Positions 44,497-53,270 of a stretch of 64,000 nt of DNA are shown here, piece after piece. Numbering within the stretch: position 1 is the stretch's first letter; each line of letters starts with the position of its first letter. The DNA is from Methylobacterium gregans (GTDB taxonomy: Bacteria > Pseudomonadota > Alphaproteobacteria > Rhizobiales > Beijerinckiaceae). The stretch covers positions 1-64,000 of the forward strand of contig NZ_BPQM01000008.1 in assembly GCF_022179245.1 (NCBI RefSeq). Reading direction: 5' to 3'. The position numbers and the translations under genes are program-made. The notes below the pieces were generated by a model. That model had not been told where the DNA came from, did no database searches, and saw only the letters and a list, made by a program, of their open reading frames with translations.

Positions 44497-44838
44497 ATGC
44501 GTCGATCCCTGCACACGGACGAGGAGATCGCCTTCCTGCTGGGCGAGGCCGAGCGCGGTATACCGATCGCCGAGATCTGCGCGAGCGCCCATGTCTCGCT
44601 CGGGACGTTCTACCGCTGGCGGCGGCGGCTCGGCGGGCTCAAGCCCGCGGGGGTCGCCCGGCTCGACCGGGCGGAGCGGGAGAACGCGGCCCTGCGGGCA
44701 GAGGTGCAGCGGCTGCGCGCGGCTCTGGCGGCGCGGTCCGTCCCGTCCGACCGGACGGCGCCGCCGCGGCCCGGCCCGCGCCATCGCGGGGCCGAGGCCT
44801 GCGTGGGCCGCTTCGCGTTCGTGCGGACGGCGAACTGA
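44497..44838 (+). CDS. Orphan IS3 orfA-like helix-turn-helix protein
   Basis: A 113-residue protein with GGGAGG before the ATG. The first half (MRRSLHTDEEIAFLLGEAER, then IPIAEICASAHVSLGTFYRW) is the helix-turn-helix of IS3-family OrfA proteins. A heptad helix (RAERENAALRAEVQRLRAAL) follows, then a basic tail instead of the usual short end. No orfB, frameshift window or terminal repeats are seen nearby. It is divergent from the transport operon. It is either an IS relic with an intact orfA or a co-opted DNA-binding protein. Confidence 0.65.
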   Translation: MRRSLHTDEEIAFLLGEAERGIPIAEICASAHVSLGTFYRWRRRLGGLKPAGVARLDRAERENAALRAEVQRLRAALAARSVPSDRTAPPRPGPRHRGAEACVGRFAFVRTAN

Positions 44839-44912
44839 GGATGTGTGGCGGCCAACGACACCGGACGCGGCGCGGGACCTCCTCCAGGGGAGGCCCCGAC
44901 ACCGCCCTCGGC

Positions 44913-45863
44913 TCAACCCTTCGGCGCGAGCGCCGCCTTCGGCATCAGCATGTGCACGCCCTTGTTGCCGTCCACCGTCTGCGTGATGCGCAGGTTCCCG
45001 GCGAGTGAGCAGAGCATGTAGGCTTGGTTGCGGGTGAGGTTCGTGCGCGCGCAGACGAGGCGCACCATCTCGCGCACGGCTTGGCGCATCGCCTCGTCAA
45101 GGCTCTCGTGCAGGCCGATCGACATCAGGTCGGTCGGGGTCTCGGCGAAGGGCCACGCGCCCGGGAGATCCTTGCGCACGGTGAGCCGGAAGGTGCCGGT
45201 CAGCCCGGTCTCCAGCGCGGTGATGCAGACCTCGCCGTCGCCCTGCACGCCGTGCCCGTCGCCCGCGTAGAAGCCGGCCCCGGGGTTGAACACCGGGAGG
45301 AAGAGGCTGGTGCCGACCCGCATCTCCTTGTTGTCCATGTTGCCGCCGAAGGCCCGCGGCACCGGCGTGCCGACCCGGCCCCAGGCGGCGGGCGGGGCGG
45401 TGCCGAGGATGCCGAAGAACGGGTCGAGCGGCAGTTCCGTGCCCCAGGGCAAGCGGCAGACCCCGCGCGCGACGTCGATGTCGGCGTGCACCGTCTCGTA
45501 GTCGGTGAACTCGTCCGGCAGGGTGCCGAGCAGCGGCAGGATCGCCACGAAGCCCCAGTCGAGGCGGAACTTGAGGTCGAGGATGTCGACCTGCAGCATG
45601 TCGCCCGGTTCCGCGCCGCGCACGCGGACCGGGCCGGTGACGAAGTGCGGGCCGGGCCCGGGCTTCAGCCTGTCGAGCGCCACCGTGAGGTCGGCCGGCA
45701 CCCGGGCCGGGTCGGGGTGGAGCGACTCGCGCCCGCCCGCCGGGTGCGAGTGCAGGGTGACGGTGTCGCCGGACTCGACGGTGAGCACGGGCGCGAGCGC
45801 GGCGTCGAAATAGCCGAGCACCATCGTCTCGGGCGTGGCGGGGATCTCGTGATGCGTGGGCAC
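44913..45863 (-). CDS. Acetamidase/formamidase family protein
   Basis: A 316-residue enzyme of the FmdA/AmdA family, which hydrolyses formamide or acetamide to acid plus ammonia. Visible family features are VTLHSHPAGGRESLHPDP near the start, VRGAEPGDMLQVDILDL, FGGNMDNKEMRVGTSLFLPV, GDGHGVQGDGEVCITALET (histidine-rich, metal-site region), and the late CARTNLTRNQAYMLCSLAGN. The start codon is GTG. It lies 20 bp downstream of the last transporter gene, so it is part of the urt/fmd-like operon. Formamide would give formate, a substrate of the FDH1 enzyme in this window. Confidence 0.9.
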   Translation of the reverse strand: MPTHHEIPATPETMVLGYFDAALAPVLTVESGDTVTLHSHPAGGRESLHPDPARVPADLTVALDRLKPGPGPHFVTGPVRVRGAEPGDMLQVDILDLKFRLDWGFVAILPLLGTLPDEFTDYETVHADIDVARGVCRLPWGTELPLDPFFGILGTAPPAAWGRVGTPVPRAFGGNMDNKEMRVGTSLFLPVFNPGAGFYAGDGHGVQGDGEVCITALETGLTGTFRLTVRKDLPGAWPFAETPTDLMSIGLHESLDEAMRQAVREMVRLVCARTNLTRNQAYMLCSLAGNLRITQTVDGNKGVHMLMPKAALAPKG

Positions 45864-45883
45864 GGGGGTCTCCTCGGGGGAAG

Positions 45884-46597
45884 CTAGACGGCGATGTGGC
45901 GCGAGAGGTCGGCGTGGCTCAGGGTCCCGCGCGCGCCGCGCTCGACGACGCTGCCGCGGGAGAGGACCACCACGGCGTCGGCGACCGAGAGCGCGAAATC
46001 GAGATACTGCTCGACCAGGAGCACGGTGATCCGGCCCTTCAGCCCGGCGATCACAGTCTCGATCGCCGCGACGATCGAGGGCTGGATCCCCTCCGTCGGC
46101 TCGTCGAGGAGGAGCGCGCGGGGGCGGGTCGCCAGCGCGCGGGCGATGGCGAGCTGCTGCTGCTGCCCGCCCGAGAGGTTGCCGCCGGGCCGCCCCCAGA
46201 GGCCGCGGAGAGCCGGGAACAGGGCGGCGGCCTCGTCCACCGCGTCGGTCCGCTCCAGCCCGTGCGCGCGGGCGGCGACCCGCAGGTTCTCGGCGACCGA
46301 GAGGTCGGGGAAGATCTCGCGCCCCTGCGGGACGTAGGCGAGCCCTGCGCGCGCGCGCCGGTCGGGGGCAAAGCGCGTCACGTCGGTCCCGTCGAGGCGG
46401 ACCGCGCCGCGGCTCGCCGGGATCAGGCCGGCGAGGCAGCGCAGCAGGGTGGTCTTGCCGGCGCCGTTGCGGCCGAGCACGGCGAGGCAGGCCCCGGGCT
46501 CGATCGCGAGGCCGACGCCGCGCAGCACCTGGGCGCTGCCGTAATGCTGGTCGAGGCCCTCGACGGCGAGGGCGGCGGGTGCGGTCGCGTTCATCAT
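45884..46597 (-). CDS. urtE: ABC transporter ATPase, UrtE/LivF type
   Basis: A 237-residue ATPase. Walker A LGRNGAGKTT, signature NLSGGQQQQLAIARAL, Walker B LLLDEPTEGIQPSI (the EGIQ form typical of UrtE) and switch LVEQYLDFAL. The ATGATG start overlaps the preceding stop by four bases, so co-translation is likely. The same set is named fmd in amide-using methylotrophs; urea versus short amide cannot be told from sequence. Confidence 0.85.
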   Translation of the reverse strand: MMNATAPAALAVEGLDQHYGSAQVLRGVGLAIEPGACLAVLGRNGAGKTTLLRCLAGLIPASRGAVRLDGTDVTRFAPDRRARAGLAYVPQGREIFPDLSVAENLRVAARAHGLERTDAVDEAAALFPALRGLWGRPGGNLSGGQQQQLAIARALATRPRALLLDEPTEGIQPSIVAAIETVIAGLKGRITVLLVEQYLDFALSVADAVVVLSRGSVVERGARGTLSHADLSRHIAV

Positions 46598-47304
46598 CGG
46601 CCGAGGAAGACCTCGATCACGCGGGCATCCTCCCGGGCGCCCCGCATCCCACCCTCGTAGAGGGTGCGGCCCTCGTGCAGCACCGTCACCTTGTCGGCGA
46701 TGGCCTCCACGAAGCCCATGTCGTGCTCGATCACCAGGATCGCGCGGTCGGGCCGGCGCAGGCGCCCGATCAGCTCGGCGGTGCGCCGGGTCTCGGCGTC
46801 GGAGAGCCCGGCCACCGGCTCGTCGAGGAGCAGGAGCCTGGGCTCGGCGGCCAGCACCATGCCGATCTCCAGCCACTGCTTCTCGCCGTGGGCGAGCGCG
46901 CCAGCCGGCACTGCGGCGCGAGGATTGAGGCCGACCTCGCCGAGCACCGCCGCGATCCGCTCCGCGCGCAGGCCCGGGGCGAGCTCCGGCCCGCAGCCGA
47001 TCGCGAGGTTCTCGCGCACGGTGAGCGCGGGGAAGACGCTGGGCTTCTGGAACTTGCGCCGCACCCCGGCCCGCGCGATCGCGGCCTCCGAGATCCGCGT
47101 GAGGTCGAGCCGGTCGCCGAGCATCACCCGGCCCGAGACCGGCTTGGTGATGCCGGAGATCACGTCGAGCAGCGTGGTCTTTCCGGCCCCGTTCGGGCCG
47201 ATCACGGCGCGGACCTCGCCGGGATCGACGGCGAGCGAGAGCGCGTCGAGCGCCCGGAAGCGGCCGAAGGCGACGGTCAGCCCATCGACGACGAGAGCGC
47301 TCAT
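46594..47304 (-). CDS. urtD: ABC transporter ATPase, UrtD/LivG type
   Basis: A 236-residue ATPase. Walker A GPNGAGKTTLLDVISG, the LivG-like insertion RAGVRRKFQKPSVFPALTVRENL, signature-region LAHGEKQWLEIGMVL (LAHG in place of LSGG, as in UrtD), Walker B LLLLDEPVAGLSD and switch VIEHDMGFVE. Start and stop both overlap neighbouring genes by ATGA. Confidence 0.85.
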   Translation of the reverse strand: MSALVVDGLTVAFGRFRALDALSLAVDPGEVRAVIGPNGAGKTTLLDVISGITKPVSGRVMLGDRLDLTRISEAAIARAGVRRKFQKPSVFPALTVRENLAIGCGPELAPGLRAERIAAVLGEVGLNPRAAVPAGALAHGEKQWLEIGMVLAAEPRLLLLDEPVAGLSDAETRRTAELIGRLRRPDRAILVIEHDMGFVEAIADKVTVLHEGRTLYEGGMRGAREDARVIEVFLGR

Positions 47305-48398
47305 CGGGCGCCCCGCGCCCAGGTCGGCCGCAGGCGCAGGCCCGCGAGGTCGAGGAGCCCGTTCGGCAGGACCAGTACGACGAGGAGGACGAGGCCCGAG
47401 AGGAGGAAGGGCCACGCCTCCGGCATCGCGGCGCTCAGCCAGAACTTCAGCGCGTTGACGAGGACGGCGCCGATCACCGCGCCGCCGAGCCGGCCCATCC
47501 CGCCGATCGCCACCCAGACGGCGATCTCGATCGAGAGATCTGGCGCGAGCACCCGCGGGTTGATGATGCCGACCTGCGGCACGTAGAGGATGCCGGCGAG
47601 CGCGGCGATCATCGCCGAAAGGCACCAGACCTGGAGCTTCAGCCGGGTGGTGGCGTAGCCGAGCGTGCGCAGCCGGGTCTCGTCGTCGCGGCAGGCGAGC
47701 ATCCGGCGCCCGAGCGCGCTGCCGACGAGTAGGCGCGTGCCCGCGAGCACCGCCGCCAGGGCGAGGAGCGCCGCCACCGCGAGGCCGGTGACCGCGCCGG
47801 CCGAGCCCATCGGCCAGCCGAAGAGCAGCGGGAAGCCCGTCATGCCGTTGTTGCCGCCGAGCCCGGTGTCGTTGCGGTACATCAGCAGCATCGCGACGTA
47901 GACGAGCGCCTGGCTGATGATCGAGAAGTAGACGCCGTTGACGCGCGAGCGGAACGCGACGAGCCCGAACAGGAAGGCGACGAGCCCTGCGAGCCCGAGC
48001 GCCAGGAGGAGGGCGTAGGGCGCGTGCTCCAGGCCCGCCCAGTAGGCCGGCAGGCCCTTCCAGCTCATGAACTGCACGAAATCCGGCAGCGTGCCGGTCA
48101 CGACGGTCCCGTGCGCCAGGAGATGCATGGCGCAGACGTAGCCGCCGATCGCGAAGAAGAGCCCGTGCCCCAGGCTCAGGATGCCGAGATAGCCCCAGAT
48201 TAGATCGAGGGAGACCGCCAGGATCGCGAAGGCGGCGAGCTGGCCCACCGCGTTGACGAGGTAGGGGGCGGGCCGGCCGAGCACGAGGCCGATCGCGGCG
48301 GCGAGGCAGAGGCCGACGAGGACCGCGATTAGGGGATCGCGCGGCGCGCGCCGCACGCGGGCGGAGGCGGCGAGACCCGTCTGCACCGCGCCGCTCAT
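47301..48398 (-). CDS. urtC: ABC transporter permease, UrtC/LivM type
   Basis: A 365-residue membrane protein with about ten helices. It has SLDLIWGYLGILSLGHGLFF near the N-terminus (the conserved LSLGHG motif), a GVYFSIISQALVYV helix and the late GGMGRLGGAVIGAVLVNALK. These are hallmarks of the LivM/UrtC branch. Coupled to both neighbours through 4-bp overlaps. Pairs with the UrtB-type protein in the membrane. Confidence 0.85.
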   Translation of the reverse strand: MSGAVQTGLAASARVRRAPRDPLIAVLVGLCLAAAIGLVLGRPAPYLVNAVGQLAAFAILAVSLDLIWGYLGILSLGHGLFFAIGGYVCAMHLLAHGTVVTGTLPDFVQFMSWKGLPAYWAGLEHAPYALLLALGLAGLVAFLFGLVAFRSRVNGVYFSIISQALVYVAMLLMYRNDTGLGGNNGMTGFPLLFGWPMGSAGAVTGLAVAALLALAAVLAGTRLLVGSALGRRMLACRDDETRLRTLGYATTRLKLQVWCLSAMIAALAGILYVPQVGIINPRVLAPDLSIEIAVWVAIGGMGRLGGAVIGAVLVNALKFWLSAAMPEAWPFLLSGLVLLVVLVLPNGLLDLAGLRLRPTWARGAR

Positions 48399-50014
48399 CG
48401 CCGCCGCCTCGCCGCGAACAGGCCTTCCGGCCGGCGCTGCAGGAACAGGATGATGCCGACGAGCACGATGACCTTCGCGGCGACCGCGCCCGAGAGCGGC
48501 TCGATCAGCACGTTGGCGCCGCCGATCCCGAGGGCGGCCACCAGCGTGCCAGCAAGGCTGCCGACACCGCCGAGCACCACCACCATGAAGGCGTCGATGA
48601 CGAAGCCGGAGCCCATGCCGGGATTGACACTGTAGATCGGGCAGAGCGCCACGCCCGCGAGGCCGGCAAGCCCGGAGCCCAGGCCGAAGGCGAGGCGGTC
48701 GATCCGGCGGGTGGGCAGTCCCAGGCAGGCCGCCATGTCGCGGTTCTGCGTCACGGCGCGGATGTCGAGGCCGAGCGGCGTGCGCCGTAGGACGACCAGG
48801 GTCAGGGCGAGGGTCGCGGCCGCGAACAGGATGGCGAAGAGCCGGTTCCAGGTGACGACGAAGTCGGCGTAGAGCGGCACGCCACCGCTGACGTAGGGCG
48901 GCATCGCGAATTGCAGGTTCTGGGTGCCGACCGCGACGCGCACGAGGTTCACCAAGAACAGGCTGACCGCCCATGTGGCGAGCAGGCTCATCAGCGGGCG
49001 CCGGTAGAGGTGGCGCAGGACGAGGGCCTCGACCGCGATGCCGACGAGGGCCGTCGCCCCGAAGGCCACCGGGATCGCCGCGATGAGGTAGAGATCGAGG
49101 AGGCCGGGCGCGACGTGCCGGAAGGCCTCCTGCACGCCCCAGGTGGCGTAGGCGCCCAGCATGATGAACTCGCCCTGGGCGAGGTTGATCACCCCCATCA
49201 GGCCGAAGATGATCGCGAGGCCCACGGCGGCCATGAACAGGATGCTGGCGAAGCTCAAGGCGTTGTAGAGAATCGCGAGGCCGTCCCCGATCCGCACCGC
49301 CCGCTCCACCGAGGCGATGCCGGCGTCGAGCGCCCGGGCGAAGGCCGGGTCGGACGCGGCGGCGGGCTCGCCCCGCAGGGCCCGGAGCCGCGCGAGGGAG
49401 GCCCCAGAGGGGGCGGCTGCCACCGCCGCGACCGCGGTGCGGCGCTTCTCCGGATCGGCCGATGACAGGGCGGCGGCCTGGGCCGCGCCCGCAATCGAGG
49501 CCCGCAACCCGGGATCGCTCTCGGCGTCCCGCGCCCGCTCCAGGACCGCGTCGGGAACCGCGCCGGCGCGCCGCTCCAGGGTGGTAAGCCCGGCAGCGCG
49601 CGCGGCGACGCTTTCGGCCGTGAGGAGCGCGACGGCGGCGCGCGCGGTCTCCACGAGGGCGCGCTGGCGCAGGCCGAGCACCGGCGCGCGCGCCTCGGCG
49701 GCGGGCCGTGTCGCGCCGGTGAGCGCGTCCTGCCCGTCCGGGGCGCCCGCGCGGTCGAGCAGCAGGGCGCCCGCGCTCCCGCAGGCGAGGCGCCGCTCGG
49801 CGAGCGCCGCCAGCAGATGGCCGGCCGCTCTCAGATCCTCGGCCGAGGCGTCGGCGGCGGCGCGCACCACGCCCTCCGCCCCGCGCGCCTGGGCGGCCGC
49901 GTCGCCGCAGAGATCCGCCGCCAGCGCCGCCCGTTCGAGGGGGGCGGCGGCGGCCGGCAGCGCCGGCAGCGCCAGCATCGCGAGCGCCGCGAGGACGGCA
50001 CGGACCCGATTCAT
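48395..50014 (-). CDS. urtB: ABC transporter permease, UrtB type with N-terminal extension
   Basis: A 539-residue protein. A signal sequence and an Ala/Arg-rich helical extension (about 30-235) precede the permease, which starts near ILYNALSFASILFMAAVGLA and contains VINLAQGEFIMLGAYATW, ALVLRHLYRRPLMSLLATWA and VVLGGVGSLAGTLVAALGIG. The long N-terminal region is the usual feature separating UrtB from LivH. The start was taken at MNRVRAVL; a codon 15 bases earlier is possible. It follows urtA with a 15-bp gap. Confidence 0.85.
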   Translation of the reverse strand: MNRVRAVLAALAMLALPALPAAAAPLERAALAADLCGDAAAQARGAEGVVRAAADASAEDLRAAGHLLAALAERRLACGSAGALLLDRAGAPDGQDALTGATRPAAEARAPVLGLRQRALVETARAAVALLTAESVAARAAGLTTLERRAGAVPDAVLERARDAESDPGLRASIAGAAQAAALSSADPEKRRTAVAAVAAAPSGASLARLRALRGEPAAASDPAFARALDAGIASVERAVRIGDGLAILYNALSFASILFMAAVGLAIIFGLMGVINLAQGEFIMLGAYATWGVQEAFRHVAPGLLDLYLIAAIPVAFGATALVGIAVEALVLRHLYRRPLMSLLATWAVSLFLVNLVRVAVGTQNLQFAMPPYVSGGVPLYADFVVTWNRLFAILFAAATLALTLVVLRRTPLGLDIRAVTQNRDMAACLGLPTRRIDRLAFGLGSGLAGLAGVALCPIYSVNPGMGSGFVIDAFMVVVLGGVGSLAGTLVAALGIGGANVLIEPLSGAVAAKVIVLVGIILFLQRRPEGLFAARRRR

Positions 50015-50029
50015 CGCAGGGCCCCGCAC

Positions 50030-51256
50030 TCAGCCGTAGGGGCTGAACGGGACCGGCTTCGGGGCGTCGGGCGATTGCCAGAGCACGTCGAAGCCGCGCC
50101 GCTCGTTGACCGAGCCGATGAAGACGCCGCGGGAGACGTAGTTGTTCTCCCCCGTCATGGTCAGGGTGTAGCCGGAAGGGTCGGCGAAGCTGAGCCCCGC
50201 GAAGGCTTTGCGCACCTCCGGCACCGCGAAGGAGCCGGCCTTGGCGGCAGCCAGCGCCCAGAGATGGACGCTGTCATAGGCCGAGACCATCGGGTCGATC
50301 ACGGTGTCGGCGCTGAAGGGGACGCCCTTCGCCTTTACGTAGGCGGCCCAGTCGGCGAGGAATCTCTGGTTCCGCTCGCCCTTGGCGGCCTGAAGATAGG
50401 CCCAGCAATTGAGGTGGCCGACGAGCTGTCCCGTATCGAGCCCTTCGAGATCGGCCTCCACCATGTCGAGGCCGAGGATCGGCACGTCGGTGGCGGCGAT
50501 CCCCTGGTTGGCGAACTCGCGCAGGAAGTCCGGGATGGACGAGCCGACGACGGTGAGCACGACGATCGGCTGGCCGCCCGGCTGGCTGGCGAAGCTGCGC
50601 ACCTGGTTCACGAGGGTCTGGAAGTTCGAGAAGCCGAAGGGCACGTATTCCTCGCGCCACGCGCTCTCGGGGATGCCCTTGCTCTTCCAGTAGCCCTTGA
50701 GCTGCTTGTTGATCGTGCGCGGCCAGACGTAGTCCGAGCCGATCATGAAGAAGCGCTTGGCGCCGACGCCGTCCGGGCCCATCAGGTAATCGACTGCCGG
50801 CAGCACCGAACTGGCGGGCGGCGAGTTCACGTAGACGACGTTCTTCGAGTTCTCGTCGCCCTCGAAATGCAGGGGGTAGAACAGCAGCCCGTCGTTCTGC
50901 TCGACCACCGGCAGGACGGACTTGCGCGACACTGAGGTCCAGCAGCCGAACAGGGCCGCCACCCGCTCCTGCTGCAGCATCTGCCGGCCGATCTGCGCGT
51001 AGAGCGGCCAGTCGGAGGCGGGATCGGAGGTCAGCACCTCGATGCGGCGCCCGTTGACGCCGCCGCGGCCGTTGATCTCGTCGGCGGCCATGCGGACGAC
51101 GTGGTTCAGCCGGCCCTCGATATTCGCCATCGTGCCCGACGACGAGAACAGGCAGCCGAGCTTCACGGTGTCGGCCGCAAAGGCGGACCGCACGATCGCG
51201 GGGGCTGCAAGCAGCGCCGCAGATCCGACGAAGCCGCGCCGCGTAAGATGGCCCAT
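50030..51256 (-). CDS. urtA: Urea/short-chain amide ABC transporter binding protein
   Basis: A 408-residue exported protein (TRRGFVGSAALLAAPAIVRSAFA is a twin-arginine-like signal). The mature domain has KLGCLFSSSGTMANIEGRLN, ADEINGRGGVNGRRIEVLTS, ALFGCWTSVSRKSVLPVVEQ, FMIGSDYVWPRTINKQ and VSAYDSVHLWALAAAKAGS. These are the marks of the UrtA/FmdD branch of type I periplasmic binding proteins. GGGAG precedes the ATG. It is the first gene of the leftward urtABCDE-formamidase operon. Confidence 0.85.
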   Translation of the reverse strand: MGHLTRRGFVGSAALLAAPAIVRSAFAADTVKLGCLFSSSGTMANIEGRLNHVVRMAADEINGRGGVNGRRIEVLTSDPASDWPLYAQIGRQMLQQERVAALFGCWTSVSRKSVLPVVEQNDGLLFYPLHFEGDENSKNVVYVNSPPASSVLPAVDYLMGPDGVGAKRFFMIGSDYVWPRTINKQLKGYWKSKGIPESAWREEYVPFGFSNFQTLVNQVRSFASQPGGQPIVVLTVVGSSIPDFLREFANQGIAATDVPILGLDMVEADLEGLDTGQLVGHLNCWAYLQAAKGERNQRFLADWAAYVKAKGVPFSADTVIDPMVSAYDSVHLWALAAAKAGSFAVPEVRKAFAGLSFADPSGYTLTMTGENNYVSRGVFIGSVNERRGFDVLWQSPDAPKPVPFSPYG

Positions 51257-51958
51257 CGTTCACGAACTCCCACGGAGAGACGGGGCAATTGTCGAGCGGC
51301 GGCATGCGGAGGCAAAGACGAAAGGCGCTGCAGGGCGGCCATTGCGTTGCGCATATTATTGGCAAATGTCTGCACAGTGAGCAAAGATCGATCGAAGACG
51401 TCAATATTTCTGATGATCCATGGGATCTCGACCTACTGGCCTTGAGCTATGCGGCGTCACGATCAACGCGATCCAATCTGATCGTGAGATTGCAGTTCAT
51501 CAGCGACGAAAGCCCGCACCGACGACTCCCCTGGACCTGCATGAGGCGAAGGTCGCCTTTCTGGCGGTTGCACCTCGCTCGGAGAATGCGAGGTGCAAAT
51601 TCGAACGGTGCTGGGGGCGAAGCCTGTCGTGGCGCATCCTCTCACAGACGCCAGCGATCGACTGGACGCCCGGTGGTTGACAGCCGGCCATGCGTTCGGC
51701 GGGGCCATTGCGGCCTCGAAGCAATTCCGACAAGGGGAGGCCGGCATCCCGGTTCGGGCGGGCATGTCCGGCGCTTGGCTGCCCGGGATCCAGTCTCCAC
51801 TCCACGGGCGTTACCGCCCGCGACCGCAAATGCGGCGCGTTCTCGGCGAGGCGGTCTCCCACCCCGAAGCGGCCTGCAACGAGGGATCGAGCCCCCGGTC
51901 ACGCGCGTCCGGAACCTTGAAGTCGTCCTACCCGGTCCAGCCTGCCGAGAACCGTTTC
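51257..51958. other. Sparse interval with a gene relic
   Basis: About 700 bp upstream of the urtA-type gene. The first 150 bp is expected to hold its promoter. At 51637-51680 the ending RILSQTPAIDWTPGG* repeats the end of the 80-aa protein at 31748-31990. I see no other supported gene. Confidence 0.4.
51637..51680 (+). pseudogene. C-terminal relic of the 31748-type small protein
   Basis: The last 15 codons before a stop match the end of the small protein at 31748-31990 (RILSQxPxIDWTPG). The DNA is also similar over the same span (GATCGACTGGACGCCCGG is shared). Upstream of this the frame is unrelated, so only the tail remains. Confidence 0.5.
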
Positions 51959-52333
51959 TCAGGCGGCGTGCGCGATCGCGCTCATCAGGTCGATCTGACG
52001 GTAGGGCTTCTGAACGAACTGCCCGTTGTCGGGCATCTCGGAATTGCCGAACCCGCGCCTGCCAGAGGTGATCACCAGGCGGATATGCGGCCAACGCTCC
52101 GCGACCAGCGTGGCGAGAGCGAGCCCGTCCATCATCCCAGGCATGTTCACATCGGTGAACAGCACGCCGATATCGGCACGGCCTTCCAGGATGGCCCACG
52201 CCTCATCGGCGTTGGCCGCCTCCAAGATCGTGAAGCCCTCGTCCTCCAGGATATCGACGGCAACCATGCGGACGAGGGATTCATCCTCGACGACCAGCAC
52301 GACGGGAGATGGGGCGGGCAGATGCGCGTTCAT
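51959..52333 (-). CDS. Single-domain (CheY-like) response regulator
   Basis: A 124-residue receiver: VVLVVEDESLVRMVAVDILE with the acidic pair, LFTDVNMPGMMDGL with the phosphoacceptor aspartate, LVITSGRRGF and VQKPYRQIDLM with the conserved lysine. No output domain follows. The FTDVNMPGMMDG pattern is common in FixJ-like receivers of alphaproteobacteria. The frame is open upstream to about 52609, so a longer start cannot be excluded; ATG 52333 begins the domain. Confidence 0.85.
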   Translation of the reverse strand: MNAHLPAPSPVVLVVEDESLVRMVAVDILEDEGFTILEAANADEAWAILEGRADIGVLFTDVNMPGMMDGLALATLVAERWPHIRLVITSGRRGFGNSEMPDNGQFVQKPYRQIDLMSAIAHAA

Positions 52334-52629
52334 CGCCTGAAAACGGAGGGACGCGAGTTCGGTTTCAGCGTGGCGGTACGCTCGTTCGAGCGAGATGGGG
52401 CATCTGGCCTTCCATCCCGGGCGCGTCTCTGCCCAGAGGACCGCTTCGGCGCCGATATCGGCCGCAGAACCCGGCCGTTTTCGGGCAAGTGCCACAGGGT
52501 GTTCGTTGGGTCCCATGACACCACGTCCGGCAACGCGCCTGGCGACCCCCCGGGGGTGCAGAGGACCTACCCCGGAACGCCCGATCCAGCGGGCGGTTGG
52601 CTGAGACAAGCAGAGACAGGGAGGCCGCC

Positions 52630-52911
52630 ATGAGGGCCATGATACGCGCCATCGTCGTCACGCTGGTGCTCGGGACCGCCGCCTATGCCGCCGAGGGCAG
52701 TCCCGCGACGGGCTCCGGGCAGACCCGTTCGGGTACCATGAACAGTACGGGCCCGAACGATGCGGGCTCCGGGTCGTCGCCGGGCGCGGCCGGAAGCGGC
52801 CCCTCGACCGGCGGCCTGAGCCGGTCCGGTACGGCCAACAGCACCGGCGCGAACGATGCGGGCTCGGGCGCGACGCCGGGCGCGAAGGGTGGTTCGAGCG
52901 GCGGCCGCTGA
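52630..52911 (+). CDS. Small exported protein with tandem repeat
   Basis: GGGAGG precedes the ATG. A signal peptide (MRAMIRAIVVTLVLGTAAYA) is followed by a Gly/Ser/Asn/Thr-rich mature part with two near-identical units: RSGTMNSTGPNDAGSGSSPG and RSGTANSTGANDAGSGATPG, separated by a GAAGSGPSTGGLS linker. Low complexity, probably disordered and periplasmic. Function unknown. Confidence 0.7.
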   Translation: MRAMIRAIVVTLVLGTAAYAAEGSPATGSGQTRSGTMNSTGPNDAGSGSSPGAAGSGPSTGGLSRSGTANSTGANDAGSGATPGAKGGSSGGR

Positions 52912-52995
52912 TCCCGCCTCCGGTCGGGTCGGGCTCTGACGGGGCGCCGTCCCACGCTCGCCGTGCATGCTGCAGGGGCGGGGGCGAATTCCGCT

Positions 52996-53178
52996 CTACG
53001 TCCGGCGCTTCGGCTTGGTCGAGCGCTTCCGCGGGGGCTTCCTGCCTGTGGCAGCCTTGGTCATCTCCGCGAGCGCCAGCTGTTGCTGACGCCGCGCAAT
53101 GGATGTGGCGGTGCCGATCCACCACCCGGCCGCGCGGTTGGCGGCCGAGAGCCAGACGCTCAGAGCTGGGTTCTTCAT
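52996..53178 (-). CDS. Small conserved hypothetical protein, 60 aa
   Basis: GAGGTCCGC precedes the ATG. The product begins MKNPALSVWLSAANRAAGWW and ends in a Lys/Arg-rich tail (GRKPPRKRSTKPKRRT). I recognise this layout from short hypothetical proteins of Methylobacterium-type genomes. The basic tail suggests nucleic-acid or membrane-surface binding, which is speculation. Confidence 0.65.
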   Translation of the reverse strand: MKNPALSVWLSAANRAAGWWIGTATSIARRQQQLALAEMTKAATGRKPPRKRSTKPKRRT

Positions 53179-53270
53179 GCGGACCTCGACGGGTCGGAGC
53201 CGGCCTACCGTACGTCAACGCGTCGGAGGCCGGAAGGTGGCCTCCGGCTTGCCCCAGCGCCCGCTTGTGC

